Below are positions 1 through 12,180 of a DNA stretch of 64,000 bases, one piece after another (position 1 is the first letter of the stretch; every line of letters begins with the position of its first letter). The notes beneath the pieces were generated by a model. That model ran no database searches and was not told the origin of the DNA. It saw only the letters and a program-made list of their open reading frames with translations. A program made the translations under genes and the position numbers. Origin of the DNA: Lithospermum erythrorhizon (taxonomy: Eukaryota > Streptophyta > Magnoliopsida > Boraginales > Boraginaceae). Where the stretch lies: positions 930,001 to 994,000 of the forward strand of contig JADFUC010000759.1 in assembly GCA_019722365.1 (NCBI GenBank), read 5' to 3'.

Positions 1-3000
1 ATAATAAACAGGCCCAATAAAAACTTCACATTCCAGTTCTGTTCCAAACAATCCACTATACAACACTTCGCTACCATGGTAGTTAAAACCAGCGGCTGCC
101 AACTTGGCACCAAGTTCAACAACAAGAGAAGTATCACTTTTCTTTACAGAGTCCGGAAATGGTGTGGCATCAATAAATTCCCCGCGCAGGGAGCCTCCCT
201 ATGAGAAAAACATGAATGAGTAACTCAACATAACAGGAAAGGACAATCTTAGAATGAAAGACAGCATAAACAGAGCATTCTTTAGGCTCTATTACATCCA
301 ATTTCATGCAGTTACGCCATTACTCGGACAAAGTAGTATAAATACCTTAGCAGCAATAGATTCCAAAAGCATTCCAATTGTCATCCTAGAAGGGAATGCA
401 TGTGGATTGATGATAAGATCGGGTCGCATTCCTGTAACTGCTGAAAATGGCATGTCAACGTCTGCCCAAAGCTGAGAGCAAACACCCTTTTGTCCATGTC
501 TACTGCTAAATTTATCCCCAATTATAGGATTTCTGGACCGTCGAAATCGAATGTTTGCCTGCCATGCCAGAATAACAAATTGAGATATTGATGTTACCCT
601 AAAGACCCCCATCCAGTCGAACACATTAGAATAGACATATTAGCTATATGACCAACGACAACTTTTTATAACTTGAATGGCCTATTTGGAAGTGAGTAAT
701 TAAATAACAAACTACACAAAATAATCTATGGCAAAATAACAGGACAAAGGAACAAATTGCTTATATTGAGTAATAAGCAAACTAGGTCATGCAAGTTATA
801 TAGACATTACTGACACGGGGACTAAAATTTTAGGGGTATGAAAACACGTAAGGCGACAATGTAAATGCATCAGCACTTAAATGCATACCCCAATAAGACC
901 ATGAGACAGAATCGTTTGTTACACAATCATGCATGAGTTTACGAAGCATATGATCAGTTGAAAGTCAACACTTAATATTTGAATGATAACTCACCTTCTT
1001 CCGAGTTTTCATATCAACAGATACATAATCAACTGTGACCGGTTCTGATCCTTTCAACTTCATCAGCCTTGTTTTACCTTCTATTTCATTGTAAATGCTA
1101 CAATATGGTTCATCAGGATTTATCCTCTGAAATTTGGCAGCAAAGTTGGTTAAACGATCTCACAATAAAGAATCCAGAAACAAATACAACCACCTTCATA
1201 CCTTCCCCACATATGGCAAGCCATCTGTATCAATCAAATGATGAACTTGACTATCTTGATTGCTTCTACGGAATACCCTTGGAGTGCGGTTGGAATTACT
1301 GCTTTGCTCAGTCAAGTCAATGGTTTCTGTCTGGAAGAAATTTATGAACTGGCTAGTAAGACACCATCTTTCCAATGTTCCTAATCCACTTGGGTACTTG
1401 GAATTGAAACTATTTTTGTTACATCACTTAAGTTTTCAGCATTCATCTACATTGTATGTTAAGTTATATATCTACTAAAAAATAGTTGGCTCATTTTTGT
1501 ACCAAACTAACTTCAAAAATTTAAGCAACAAAGAGTAAAAAAAAAATTAGTTTCTAGGTCCTCGAGGACATAGTTCCATCATTTGACTAAAAGGTGGAAT
1601 TTTTGCATATTTCAGCTTACCATGAAACAGAATAAAACGAGAGATAAGTGCCCTGGTGACAATAGGCCATGAAAGATTGAACTGATAGAGAAGGCTTCAT
1701 AATAATACACGAGGAATATAAGATAGCATGAAGTAGTCATTTTTAGGTAACACAACACTTCAATGAGCATATGCTTTTGAAAAAAACCTAGTACAGTAAC
1801 AAGTAAATCTTCAAACAGAGACTGTAAAGGATGGGGCAATGCGAAGGCACCTGATATATGTGGCCATGACCCATCCCACGTTCTACAGACGATTTATTCA
1901 GTACCATAGCATCTTCCATATCATATCTGCAGCAAGCAAATAGTAATAGTACAGATATTGCAAATTAAATCCACAAGAGATTGATAGATACTAACCCAGA
2001 ATACGCAAGAACAGCTACAATTGCATTTGTACCAAGAGGGTAGTCATCAATGCAATAGTTTTCGTATGTTTTTGTGCGTACAATAGGAGTCTGGGGAGTC
2101 TGCAAAAAGTCCAATTTAGTGTCGAAAGGTTTCGAGGACACTACTACCAAAATACAAATTATGAGAAGTAGTTAAATCTGTTTACTGGTCACAGATAATA
2201 TAACATTACAAAAGAATGTATATATGCATGGAGATAACATTTAAAGAAAGCTAATAAAGGCAGCCTGGTGCAAGAATACTCGTAATTCTGCAAAACTATC
2301 TAAAATACATATCTCATCAACATGACTCACACCCTGAGATCCTTATTTTGCATAAATATCTCCAATACATAAGATTAAGCTACAATTGTCAAGGTATTGG
2401 TCTACGTTCCCCCGGCCATCATCAAGTCAGGGCCAAACTTGCATGAGTATGTTAACCAAAAACAAATAAACAATGCTTAAGCACAGAAACATACAATTTT
2501 CACGTACTCGTATAAACTTCTAAAGGTGATTTCTTGACCAGGTGTCCTGACCTAATAACACCACCGATATTTGTTCCGTACTGCCTAATGATGTAGGAGA
2601 TGACTAGAATGCAGTGTAGCAAGAAGTCATGAACTATATGGTACCAGTGGCATTACTACTAGAATTTTAATTCTAATGCACAAGTAAAAAAAAAGACTAG
2701 AAATAAAAGCTTGAGGCTACCGATATATATAATAAGTTAATAAACTAAAAATAAAGTCAGATAATTAGGAAAATGCTTGCTTGGGTACACAATTACAGAT
2801 TCCACCGTAAAGATCTGAGAAGAAAAAAGTTGGACAACCTGAAGATGATACAGCTTTTGATCAGCACGACAGTTAATAGCTTGAGAGGAGAAACCCATTG
2901 TTTGTTTCCCCATCTGCAAAACAAAAAAATGAGATTGTTATTGGTAGATAAGTTCTGGTTAAATGCCTATGTATACATGATTGGAGACTGCAGACAGCAT

Positions 3001-6000
3001 CAGAGGACTAAAGGTAGTCATGAGAAATTTATAAATTCGACAGAACAGAACCTGGCACTGATACATGTTTCGTGGACTCTGATTATGATCAGACCAAGGT
3101 GTCAGATTAGCAACAACACTCAGAATCCCTGTCGGATGAATTTCCTCATGCGTGGCAGGATATTGATCTCTTCTTCCCCCATCTCCACCATCTGGACAGC
3201 TTATTTCCATGTACACCTTAGGTTCAGACATAGAAAGGTAATTAATATAGCATTATAAGTCTTCAAGTTACAGATTATAGCATATCAATAGTGTTATCGT
3301 CTTACCTGTTCAAGAGGCCCAATATATTCAATGTCATTGTTGTCTTGAGGAGGCACAGATATATTTTTTACTGGACGAACAAATCTTGCAGGGGATGTGA
3401 AAAGGTATAAGCCCGGAAACGCTCCACACATGCTGAGGGGGATGTAGCCCACTTCCAGGTCATGAGGAATCTGATACACAAGTCAATAAGTGCATTCCAA
3501 TGATGAATAAGCAAAAAAAATCATATATGCAGAAGATGTAAAAAGAAACAGACCGGTGATTTTGCTGACAATTTCAATTTCCTCAAGTGAAATATAGCCT
3601 TCTCAACCCAGGCAGATGGTATTGAACCAACAACACAACCATCTAAGAGGACCGAAAGAACTTCAGGAGGGCCGCCGTGCAAATGTCTAGGCAGCGAAGG
3701 TGTCATACCAGCTCCAACAAGGATGCTTAAAATTGACCTTTTAATTTTAAAAAAATCTCTTATCTTCCCTTCTGAGTCAAAGAATGAAGTTATACCTAGA
3801 AGAATGCAGGACAGCAAAAGAAGATTAAGCTCGCAGTTGAATGTCAATCCATATGACTAACAGGAGCAGTTAGGATAGATTTATGTTGTTCCTATATCAT
3901 TCAGCTGTTCAAGAGTTACGATGTTATTTATCTGTTCCAAAGGACACTAACATGTGCACATTTAGTGGCATTTCTAAATAATAAGATGTTCAATTTCGGG
4001 TTTGAAAAGGACAAGAGTCGAAGATCTTCAAATCATAGTCTTGCTTGTTATATCTTCCTAGAAAGTCAGAAAATAAAATCATAACAATGTAATAAGATAT
4101 TAACATTTTCATAGTTGCGCAAGTTGTAGAGGACATAGGAGGAGGTCAACCACAAACGAGAGTCAGCAAAGAATTAGTGATCCCAAGCAAGAAAAAAAAG
4201 ATCTATCTGACCTTATTTGGTATTTATCATCAAAAAATCATTGATCAATTCAAACTACTAAAATTCCAGTAAATAAACTGTCCCATGAAAAATAATCAAT
4301 CTAACAATATATAATCATTCAAGAAGACGAACTTACGACATGAAGCAGTCAGATGATTTAGTAAGCCACAAGGTTCACCATCAGGTGTATGAACAGGGCA
4401 CATGAAGCCCCAAGATCTGCAAGGGAAAAAAGAAGAAGGGGAGAGAGCATTAAAAATTGTGAAGTCAGATAAGAAGGTTTCGTAGAGTAACAGGAGAAAT
4501 ATAACATACTTAGTACTTAGAAAGGCACTTACTCAGGTAGTAATTTCCGCACACTGGTAGTGCGAAGGCCAGCAAAAGAAGCACCTCGATGCACTGCTCT
4601 GAAGTGAGATATAAAACGCAAAAAATTTAACCTTTCAGCCATTACTGTCATCCCAGCTTTCTGAAGAACATAAGAATTATCAAGAATTATCCAGAATCAT
4701 CACATTACATGTACAAATTTCACCCAATAAAAGAGATCCGTGCTACATAAACTACTGGTTAATAATGCAATTTAAAGAGAACAAAGAAGCACAAATTAGT
4801 GGAAGAATTTCAAATTGTAAGGATGTTTGCCTAAGTAAAGAAGTTTCTAATCAGCAACACTGTTTGCTCACAAAAGTACAATATTAAAATCTGAGACCAA
4901 TCAGGTAAATATAAATATAAACACCACCTATGCGAAATGTTTAAAAAGGACAAACCTGATGACCGAGTATTAGAATTAATAAGGGTTCAGAGACTAATAT
5001 TTGGTGTACATGGAGAGAGTAGAGTGTTTGTAACAAAGGTCTTTCGTGAATTTAAGATAAACAAGCAATAACGAAAAATTCACAAAAATATGACATATAT
5101 ACAGATACAGTAAGAAAGATGATTTGGAGACAAGGGAAACAATAGTTCATTCCAGTATATTCGGTCATAATCCACTGTCGATAGGAGGACAAAAAAGAGA
5201 AGTAGGTAAAGAAGAATATTTTAAAAAAACATATGTTGTGTGTGTGCAAGAAATTGTAATATCCAAACCCAAGGGAAAGATATGTTTACCTGTTGTAAGT
5301 CCAAACCTGACTGTGTTGTCAATTTTCCTGTCTTTAGCATATTCTCGATACTTGCACTAATAGACTTTGGGGAGTTCTTATCAATGATTTTTTTAACAAG
5401 GGGCACTGCAATAAGCCAAATGATAGAAAAAGGTGAATATAAAGTCCACTAATGTTCTGTTGTACTGAAGAGTTGACTAACTATCATGAAGCTCACATTT
5501 TAACAAAAACATTACACACGGAACCTTCATAGAATTTATAAGCAGTATATATATGCTATATGGGCGCTATCAGAAGAAAAACAGTTGTCTATGCAAGGCT
5601 ACATGCCCGTGATTATTACAGGCAACGACAACAATGATGTTAACCAATACTATCAGAAAATAGACATGCAGAGAACATAACCATGGAACAACTTAACATA
5701 CAACTGCCAATATCAAACTTTTTGTTGGGATTATCGAGGTCCTCCATGATCGTCCGCTTTACCTTCAGCAACCACTCTTGTAGCTTTTCCTACATAAAAC
5801 AAAAGGGAAGTGTTAATATGCATTTCTCTAAGTTATATCAAGTAGAAAGTCTTGAAATTAAATTGTTCTGATTAGCTAAGGGGTATGGAATAGAAAACTC
5901 TAGAACATGTAGGAATTGGCTACAATGGAAACTTTTGGATGTCACTGGCGATGAGGATAAAATAAACATATAAGGATGTGTAAGAAATTTCATGAATATT

Positions 6001-9000
6001 TGGTTGTAAAGCGTGAAAGGCTGCCAGAAGGAATATGAGGCAATTATATAATTGGAATCAGCGTAAAAGAGGTTGGCCACTTTCATCACACCACAATAAC
6101 ACTCGAGTTATTCCTCTCTACCCCCATAGGGTTAACTATTCTGAACACAGTTTGCATCATAAAAGAATGTATTGGTCAACATTTTTGTAATCAATCCAGT
6201 TAGTAGTATACTATCTCATGCGTCTAAAGGTTCAGAAAATTTATATCTTATCAGACGACAAAAGACGGTTATAAGAAGTGAATTTGAATGATTTACACCT
6301 TAAGATATATTGTTATCAAGTGACCAGGCAATAACACCTCCTGATTTTGTAATGCATCTGGGTTGTCAGGCATTGAGGTCCCATCTACTAGAGAAAACAG
6401 CTTCTGCAACATAAAACTGTAATACCTCTCGACAGTGAGTAACAATACTTCTAGAAGAAGTAATTGTGGTCGATTAAAAGCATCGCAAAAAATACATAGA
6501 ATTTAAAGATATAAGATCAACTCGTCTTAATGAAATAATTCAATAAAATTTAAAGCTATAAGATCAACAATATAGCCAGGACTTACAAGTAGCATTAAAG
6601 AAAAAAACATAAATTCCATAGAATTTAAAGCTTTAAGAAGCACTAAGAAAAAAAACTAACATGAGCAGAGTAAACTTGTCGTGATTGTTGTCAAGATGTA
6701 CAAATATGTAATTTCTCAACACAGCAGCAGCAACATCTGAAAATTCCAACCAAGGGGATAAAATGAGATTAAAATGAAAAGGTTTAAGTTGTCGTACTTT
6801 ATTCACTTCGCTTAGAAGCATGCATCTTTCTCTGATAAATATAGTGAAGCAATAAGTTGAAACTTACATCTGAAAAACCATCATTCTCATGTTCTGGCAT
6901 GACTGGTCGGAAGTATTCTCCTGGTTAAATAACCACGTCAGGTCATGAATGAATCTCCAGAGTAGAACTCAAATGAACCGGCTTACAAGAAAATGTGAGT
7001 TACCTAAATGTCGCAAGCATTGGGATCTTTTAAAGAGAGATAATGCTTGGACTTCATCTAAAATAATTTTTGCACGTTCACCAATTAGTTGGGTGCCAAC
7101 ACATCCCTTTACCCGATCAAACTTCTCATCATAGCAACATGTCAAGCTTGCATAAATTTCATGGTCAGTTGTGTCAATAAGTGCCTGCAATTATTAGTTT
7201 TGTCATTTTACGTAGGAGGAACAATATTCACGAGCAGAGAAAATGAAGCAACTGGAAAAGTATAGGTGACACACAATATTAACCCAACTGACAACATTCC
7301 TGCAGATGCATTCCCCAGGGTTCAGTTCCACACTCGATTCACTTATGGTTACGATAAATTGAACTAAGAAGTCCACCTAATAGCTCTATTCAAGTTTCTA
7401 CTCATACCTCTTAAGTTCAATGATAGAGTCGAACATCAATTATTTCCTAATATTTTCTGAAATGAGGGGTCGATGCAGTTGTCAGGCTCAAAATAGCCCA
7501 TCCTGCCAGGCGCCAGCCGCATTGATATAAATTGGGATGACAATTTAAAGAAGCTAGTGGTGGAGATTGGATAGATATAACATGCAGTGCTGTCGAGAAT
7601 ACATATAATAATAAAAGATAGCAAGAATTATAGTTAAAAAAATTACACAAATTACAGTGGCCCCAACTCATAAATAACTGATACCTTCAGAATAATTCCT
7701 ACAGGAAGCATATACTCCCTTCCTTGTATCCTGCATAAACAGAAAATAGAATTAACAATACATGAATAATTTTATTGGCACACTCAAGGATCAAGATAAT
7801 ATTTCTCACCAGAAACCAAGTCTTGCACTTCCATTATTCAAATAGTAAAGCTTGACTGTCACAGCAGACTGATCTTCTCTGACACATCTGATTGAAAGTA
7901 GAATAGAAAAGAAAATTTAAGTGTAAATCATTTTCTTCAAGAGCGCAAATTACGGAAACAGATCAGACATTGATCTATAGAAAATTTAGTTTTTATGTTT
8001 CTTAAACAACAATGAAAGACGATGAACGTAGAGTACCTTATGATAACAGCTTTATCACTGTATCCTTCTTGCCTTTCTCTAAATGAATTTCGAACCGTAC
8101 TTTGTGGCTAGCATACAACATAAAAAGATGTAAGAAATAAATGAAAACACTGTCACTGCAGGCAACTTTCTCTGGAAACTTCTTTGCAGTGTTGGGTATC
8201 ATTGTAACTTGATTTATGTTCAAGACACATAACTGATGCTTACATAATTTCTCTTCGGCAAAATTATAAGTCGAATGACTCTCTCCAGACCATTCAAAAT
8301 AAAGTACCTACAAATTATAATAATGTAATTCAAGCCACTTGAACTCCACACTTATAGGGATCAAGTATTAAGTATTAAGCGAATACAATAGATTCAATAG
8401 ATAATTCTGCTTACTTACCCACCCATTTCTGATGGATCTTCTTTATGAGCAACTACTTTTTCTTCAGAATCAGCTTTTCCCAGGGGACACCGTCTCGACT
8501 ATGTAAAAGCATGTTAAATAAATTGAGGAATGTCAGAAAAACTATATGATACTTGACAAGCAGTCAAATGGGTAATAGATAACTTTTATATATTAAGAAC
8601 ATATTTCGAATGACTATCGCAGTTCCTATCAATTTTAGTCGTCCGTATTCTCTTTGTTTAGACTTTAGAAATGAGAGAAAAATTATATTCTTCTAAGAAA
8701 TATAATACTCGTACTTATCATCCAAAGTCCCTGGAGCAGGTAAAGAGACTTTTTACCTTTAACATGATAGGAAACTGTCCGAAGTTAAATTTTTCTCTAA
8801 TAACAGCCCCGTCAGGACCATCTCCATATTGAAAGCACACTTGCATCAAAAACTTCCCAGTGTAGGAAAGTTTAGCTTGTCTACACTGTTCCGATAGAGA
8901 AAGACTTTCGTGACGTTATGAAGTTTGAAAAAGGTACTGCACAAGAAAATGAGGTTCTGAAACTTGCCTCAAAAGGATATAGAGCATCCAGTGCAGCCAG

Positions 9001-10625
9001 TGAACCACGCTCTTTTTGAGGTGGATATATTTCAGGCTTACCAAACCAGAGTTAGTCTTGAGTTAAGAAAAATACTTAAGTTTACAGTTCATCCATATAT
9101 AACAGAGAAGCAACTTTTGTATAACAGAATGATACCCGAACATGACTAGTTTCAATGCAACTATGCAAACATCATCGTGGCAACAGATCCAACTTTGGCT
9201 TAGTTCTTAGTTACTAAAGCATGCAAATGTAAACACGACTACTCATAAACCATAATTAATTGATAAAATCATAGAATACACATCAAATTAGCAACTCATA
9301 CAAGACTATGCATCCAATTCCTCTGTATGAAGAAATTAAGTGTACAAGAAAAACAATTAAAGCATATTTCTCAGCTTCGTTTTGGAGAACAAATAGAATA
9401 CAACAACTAGAACCACGAAAAGATTCAAACTTTGGGTCAAATCCTGGTAACTAAACCACGCAAAGTTAAATACGACTTCTCATAAACCATAATTTAGCTA
9501 AAAAAAAATAAAGAATACTCATAAAATTATCAAACCATCCAAAACTAAGCATCCCATTCCTATGTATGAAGAAAATAAACAAATTCAAGGAAATTTCTCA
9601 ACTTGGTTTTGGAGAAAGAATCGACTACAACAACTAGAACCAAGAAAAGATTCCAACTTTGGCACAGTTATCAGTCACTAAACCACCCACACATAACCAA
9701 CTACTCATTAACAGCAATTTCACTGATGAAAATTAAAGAATACCCATCAAATGAGCTAAGCATCTAAAACCAAGCATCCAATCCACATAAGAACAAAAAG
9801 ATAAGCAAAAATTAAATAAATTCAAGGATATTTGTGAGCTTGGTTTTAGAGAAAGAATAAAAAACAACTAGAACCACAAAAAGATTCCAACTTTGGCTCA
9901 GTTCTCAGATACTAAACCACCCACACATAACCAACTACTCATAATCAATAATATCACAAAAAATATATAAAAAATACCCATCAAATCAGCTAAACAACTA
10001 AAATTAAGCATCTGATTCAAATGAAAATAAAAACCAACCAAAACATAAATAAATTAAAGGATATTTCTCAACTTGGTTTTCGACAAAGAATCATAAAAAA
10101 ACAAATTCCAACTTTGGTTCAGTTCTCACATACTAAATCACCCACATATAACCAACTACTCAGAATCAATAATATTATTTTTATAAATATCCATCAAATC
10201 AGCTAAACAACTAATATTAAGCATCCAATTCAAATAAAAATAAAAACCAACCAAAATTAAATAAATTAAAGCATATTTCTCAACTTAATTCTTGACAAAG
10301 AATCATGAAAACAACTGCTCATAAACAACAATTTCATTCATAAAATTAAAGAATACACATCAAATCAGCTAAACAACTAAAATAAAGCATCCAATTAAAA
10401 GAAAATTAAAAACCAACCAATAATTAAATATATTAAAGGATATTTCTCAACTTGGTTTTGACGAAGAATCCAAAAAGCAACAACAAAGTCAAATTGATTG
10501 AGCATTTTCCAAACCAACTGTATATAATCAAAAGACTCAATATGGTGTCTGAATATTTCTCTCAATTTTGAATAATCTTTTTTGCCTAGGTTGTTGTGCT
10601 GACGTGGAGACTTGGAGGCGGCCAT
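1..10625 (-). CDS. NRPA2: DNA-directed RNA polymerase I subunit 2 (second-largest subunit), 3' end outside window
   Basis: This is the second-largest subunit of nucleolar RNA polymerase I, which transcribes the 45S rRNA genes and forms half of the active-site cleft. The translated exons follow the plant NRPA2 family in order. Exons seen (minus): 10625-~10519, ~9029-8968, 8885-8757, 8498-8419, 8307-8244, 8107-8037, 7887-7810, 7730-7685, 7184-7004, 6920-~6879, 6736-6661, 6416-6299, 5789-5702, 5405-5290, 4660-4533, 4416-4337, 3795-3554, 3470-3306, 3216-3052, 2913-2839, 2099-1996, 1926-1851, 1330-1202, 1126-995, 558-346, 198-1. Diagnostic blocks are [12 protein letters not shown] (exon 16), [10 protein letters not shown] (exon 19), [13 protein letters not shown] and [18 protein letters not shown] (exon 25). 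The sequence after them ([13 protein letters not shown]) fits Pol I rather than Pol II. The C-terminal zinc-binding part lies beyond base 1. The residues expected between HHIESFDY (exon 1) and PEIYPPQKE (exon 2) were not found. All later exon joins stay in frame. Confidence 0.93.
8886..8967 (-). other. GC-AG intron 2 of NRPA2
   Basis: On the gene strand the exon ends TTTTGAG and the intron begins GCAAGT. It ends with AG just before TGTAGACAAGC. Only this join gives the family sequence [14 protein letters not shown] in frame, and no GT donor nearby does so. GC-AG introns are a known minor class in plants, and this donor matches their strong AG|GCAAGT consensus. Confidence 0.75.
9180..10480. 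repeat. Tandem repeat (~170-235 bp period) filling NRPA2 intron 1
   Basis: Six or so diverged copies of one unit fill most of the first NRPA2 intron. One landmark, 'tttctcaacttggtttt', recurs near 9367, 9593, 9827, 10059, 10275 and 10442. A second, 'ttccaactttggctcagttc', recurs near 9190, 9428, 9650, 9887 and 10107. The spacing falls from about 235 to 170 bp toward exon 1. I see no open frame conserved across the copies. Confidence 0.8.
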
Positions 10626-10657
10626 TGTTGCAGGTGTGGGAGAAGGTTTGTGGCTTC

Positions 10658-10676
10658 AGGGTTTAAAGGGTTTATG
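10658..10676 (-). promoter_or_regulatory. Tandem telo-box cores upstream of NRPA2
   Basis: Two AGGGTTT units (10658-10664 and 10667-10673; AAACCCT on the gene strand) lie 33-51 bp upstream of the NRPA2 start codon. Telo boxes are known promoter elements of plant translation and ribosome-biogenesis genes. The location is seen; the function here is inferred. Confidence 0.5.
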
Positions 10677-10898
10677 TAATGGAGAAGGGGGCGGGGGGGA
10701 ATTAAATATGTAAAAAGGAGTTTAGGAGTGGAGTCAAAGGGCAACAACTATACACACGCGTCTTATTAGCTTTTTTTGTCGAATGATAATTTTGCTTAAT
10801 GAGAGAAACTGCAATTCTTATCTTTCTGAATAGAGAGGCAAAATAATTAGATTTATTGTACAGCGATCTTGTTTGGGTGTGTATAACGGCCTCGGTCA

Positions 10899-11139
10899 GC
10901 TTGGTAGCTAAATCGAGGTGGCTCAGCAGGGTAGAAAGTCGGTCAAGGCTCGATAGCTACATGAGAGCTCAAAAGCTCGGTAGCTAAGTCAAAGTTAAAA
11001 GGGTGGGTAGCTAAGTAGTCAAAGATTCGGTAGCTAAATTAGGAGTCAAAGGCTCGATAGCTAAGTCGAGTTAAAGCTCCGTGGCTAAGTCAGTCAAAGA
11101 GCTCAAGTAGCTAAGTCGAGTCAAAAGCTTCGATAAGGT
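10899..11139. repeat. Minisatellite, unit about 25-40 bp (GGTAGCTAAGTCGAGTCAAA-like)
   Basis: At least eight degenerate units built around 'gctcggtagctaagtcgagtcaaa' follow each other upstream of NRPA2. Spacing and bases vary between units. No coding frame is evident. Confidence 0.75.
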
Positions 11140-11962
11140 TGAAAACTTGAGGAATTTGACTATGTAGTATAGTGTCAAATAGGTAAACATTAGTTTAACA
11201 CAGAACTATTTTGGATCGAAAGTTTGAATCGTTACAGTTCGTTAATTTTCATTAGGTACTCAAATTGACTATCTGTAGTATAGATAATTGAATGGATAAA
11301 CGTAATCTGAAACTATTTTGGGTCGAATGTTTGGAGTGATGTTGTATATATTTATGTTTAAGTGTTAAATTAGTAATGTGTATTGATTGTATGTATCATG
11401 TATTGAGGCAGTGAGCAATATATGAAGCAGTAAGTTTTTTTTTTTAAAGAGAATGCTAAAATCGATCTCGAGAAGTGGATTTGTGTTATGTTTGTCAAAG
11501 GGTAAGCGTCGAATCCGGCATACTAATATCAGCGAGTTGAGCTGGACCAAACCTACACGGGCAAAATCATGATTCTCAAACAAGTCATATTTGAGCTCGT
11601 GTATTTTGGTTAGTACCACATCGGCAAATTAAAGAAGTCCAAGAAAACCATAGTGTATAAAATAAGATGCATATCAAATGTTAAAATCATCTTTGCGCTT
11701 GGGGCAATGACGTAGCTCGTGAGGTTCTAACCGAGCTGAAAATCTGTGCTGGTTAACTTATTTCCAAACCCCCTCCTTGGCCTTGGTTATGCCTAGGCCA
11801 TCGAGAATTTTTGAAAGGGCTTTCTTTTGGTAAAGTCTTATAATTTTAGTTTAATGTTTTTTTGGATTTAAAATCATTAGTATATGCTTTCTTCGTTCTA
11901 TTTTAGTTGTAATTTAAATTTTTTGTTTTCAAAATATTTGTTTATTAGTAGAATGTAGGAGA

Positions 11963-12180
11963 TGAACTAATTGGATTGTTGTTAGCGGAATGTGAAACTA
12001 ATTGGATTGTTACTAGCGGAACGAACTAATTGGATTGTTGTTAGGGGAGTGTAGTAGAATGAAGGACACGAGTCATTCCTCGAAGAACTAATTGGATTGT
12101 TACTAAGGGAATGTTAGGGGAGTGTAGCGGAATGTAGGAGACAAGACACAAAAACTAATTGGATTGTTACTAGCGGAATA
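11963..12180. repeat. Interspersed tandem repeat of 'gaactaattggattgttactagcggaa', 5 copies
   Basis: Five near-identical copies begin near 11963, 11996, 12023, 12085 and 12150. Each reads ACTAATTGGATTGTT followed by a GTTAG/ACTAG variant. The intervening spacers carry shorter shared words (gtaggaga, ggggagtgtag). Confidence 0.75.

Noticed and set aside
254..475. 73-codon plus-strand frame
   Set aside because: Antisense to NRPA2 exon 25, which is strongly conserved on the minus strand.
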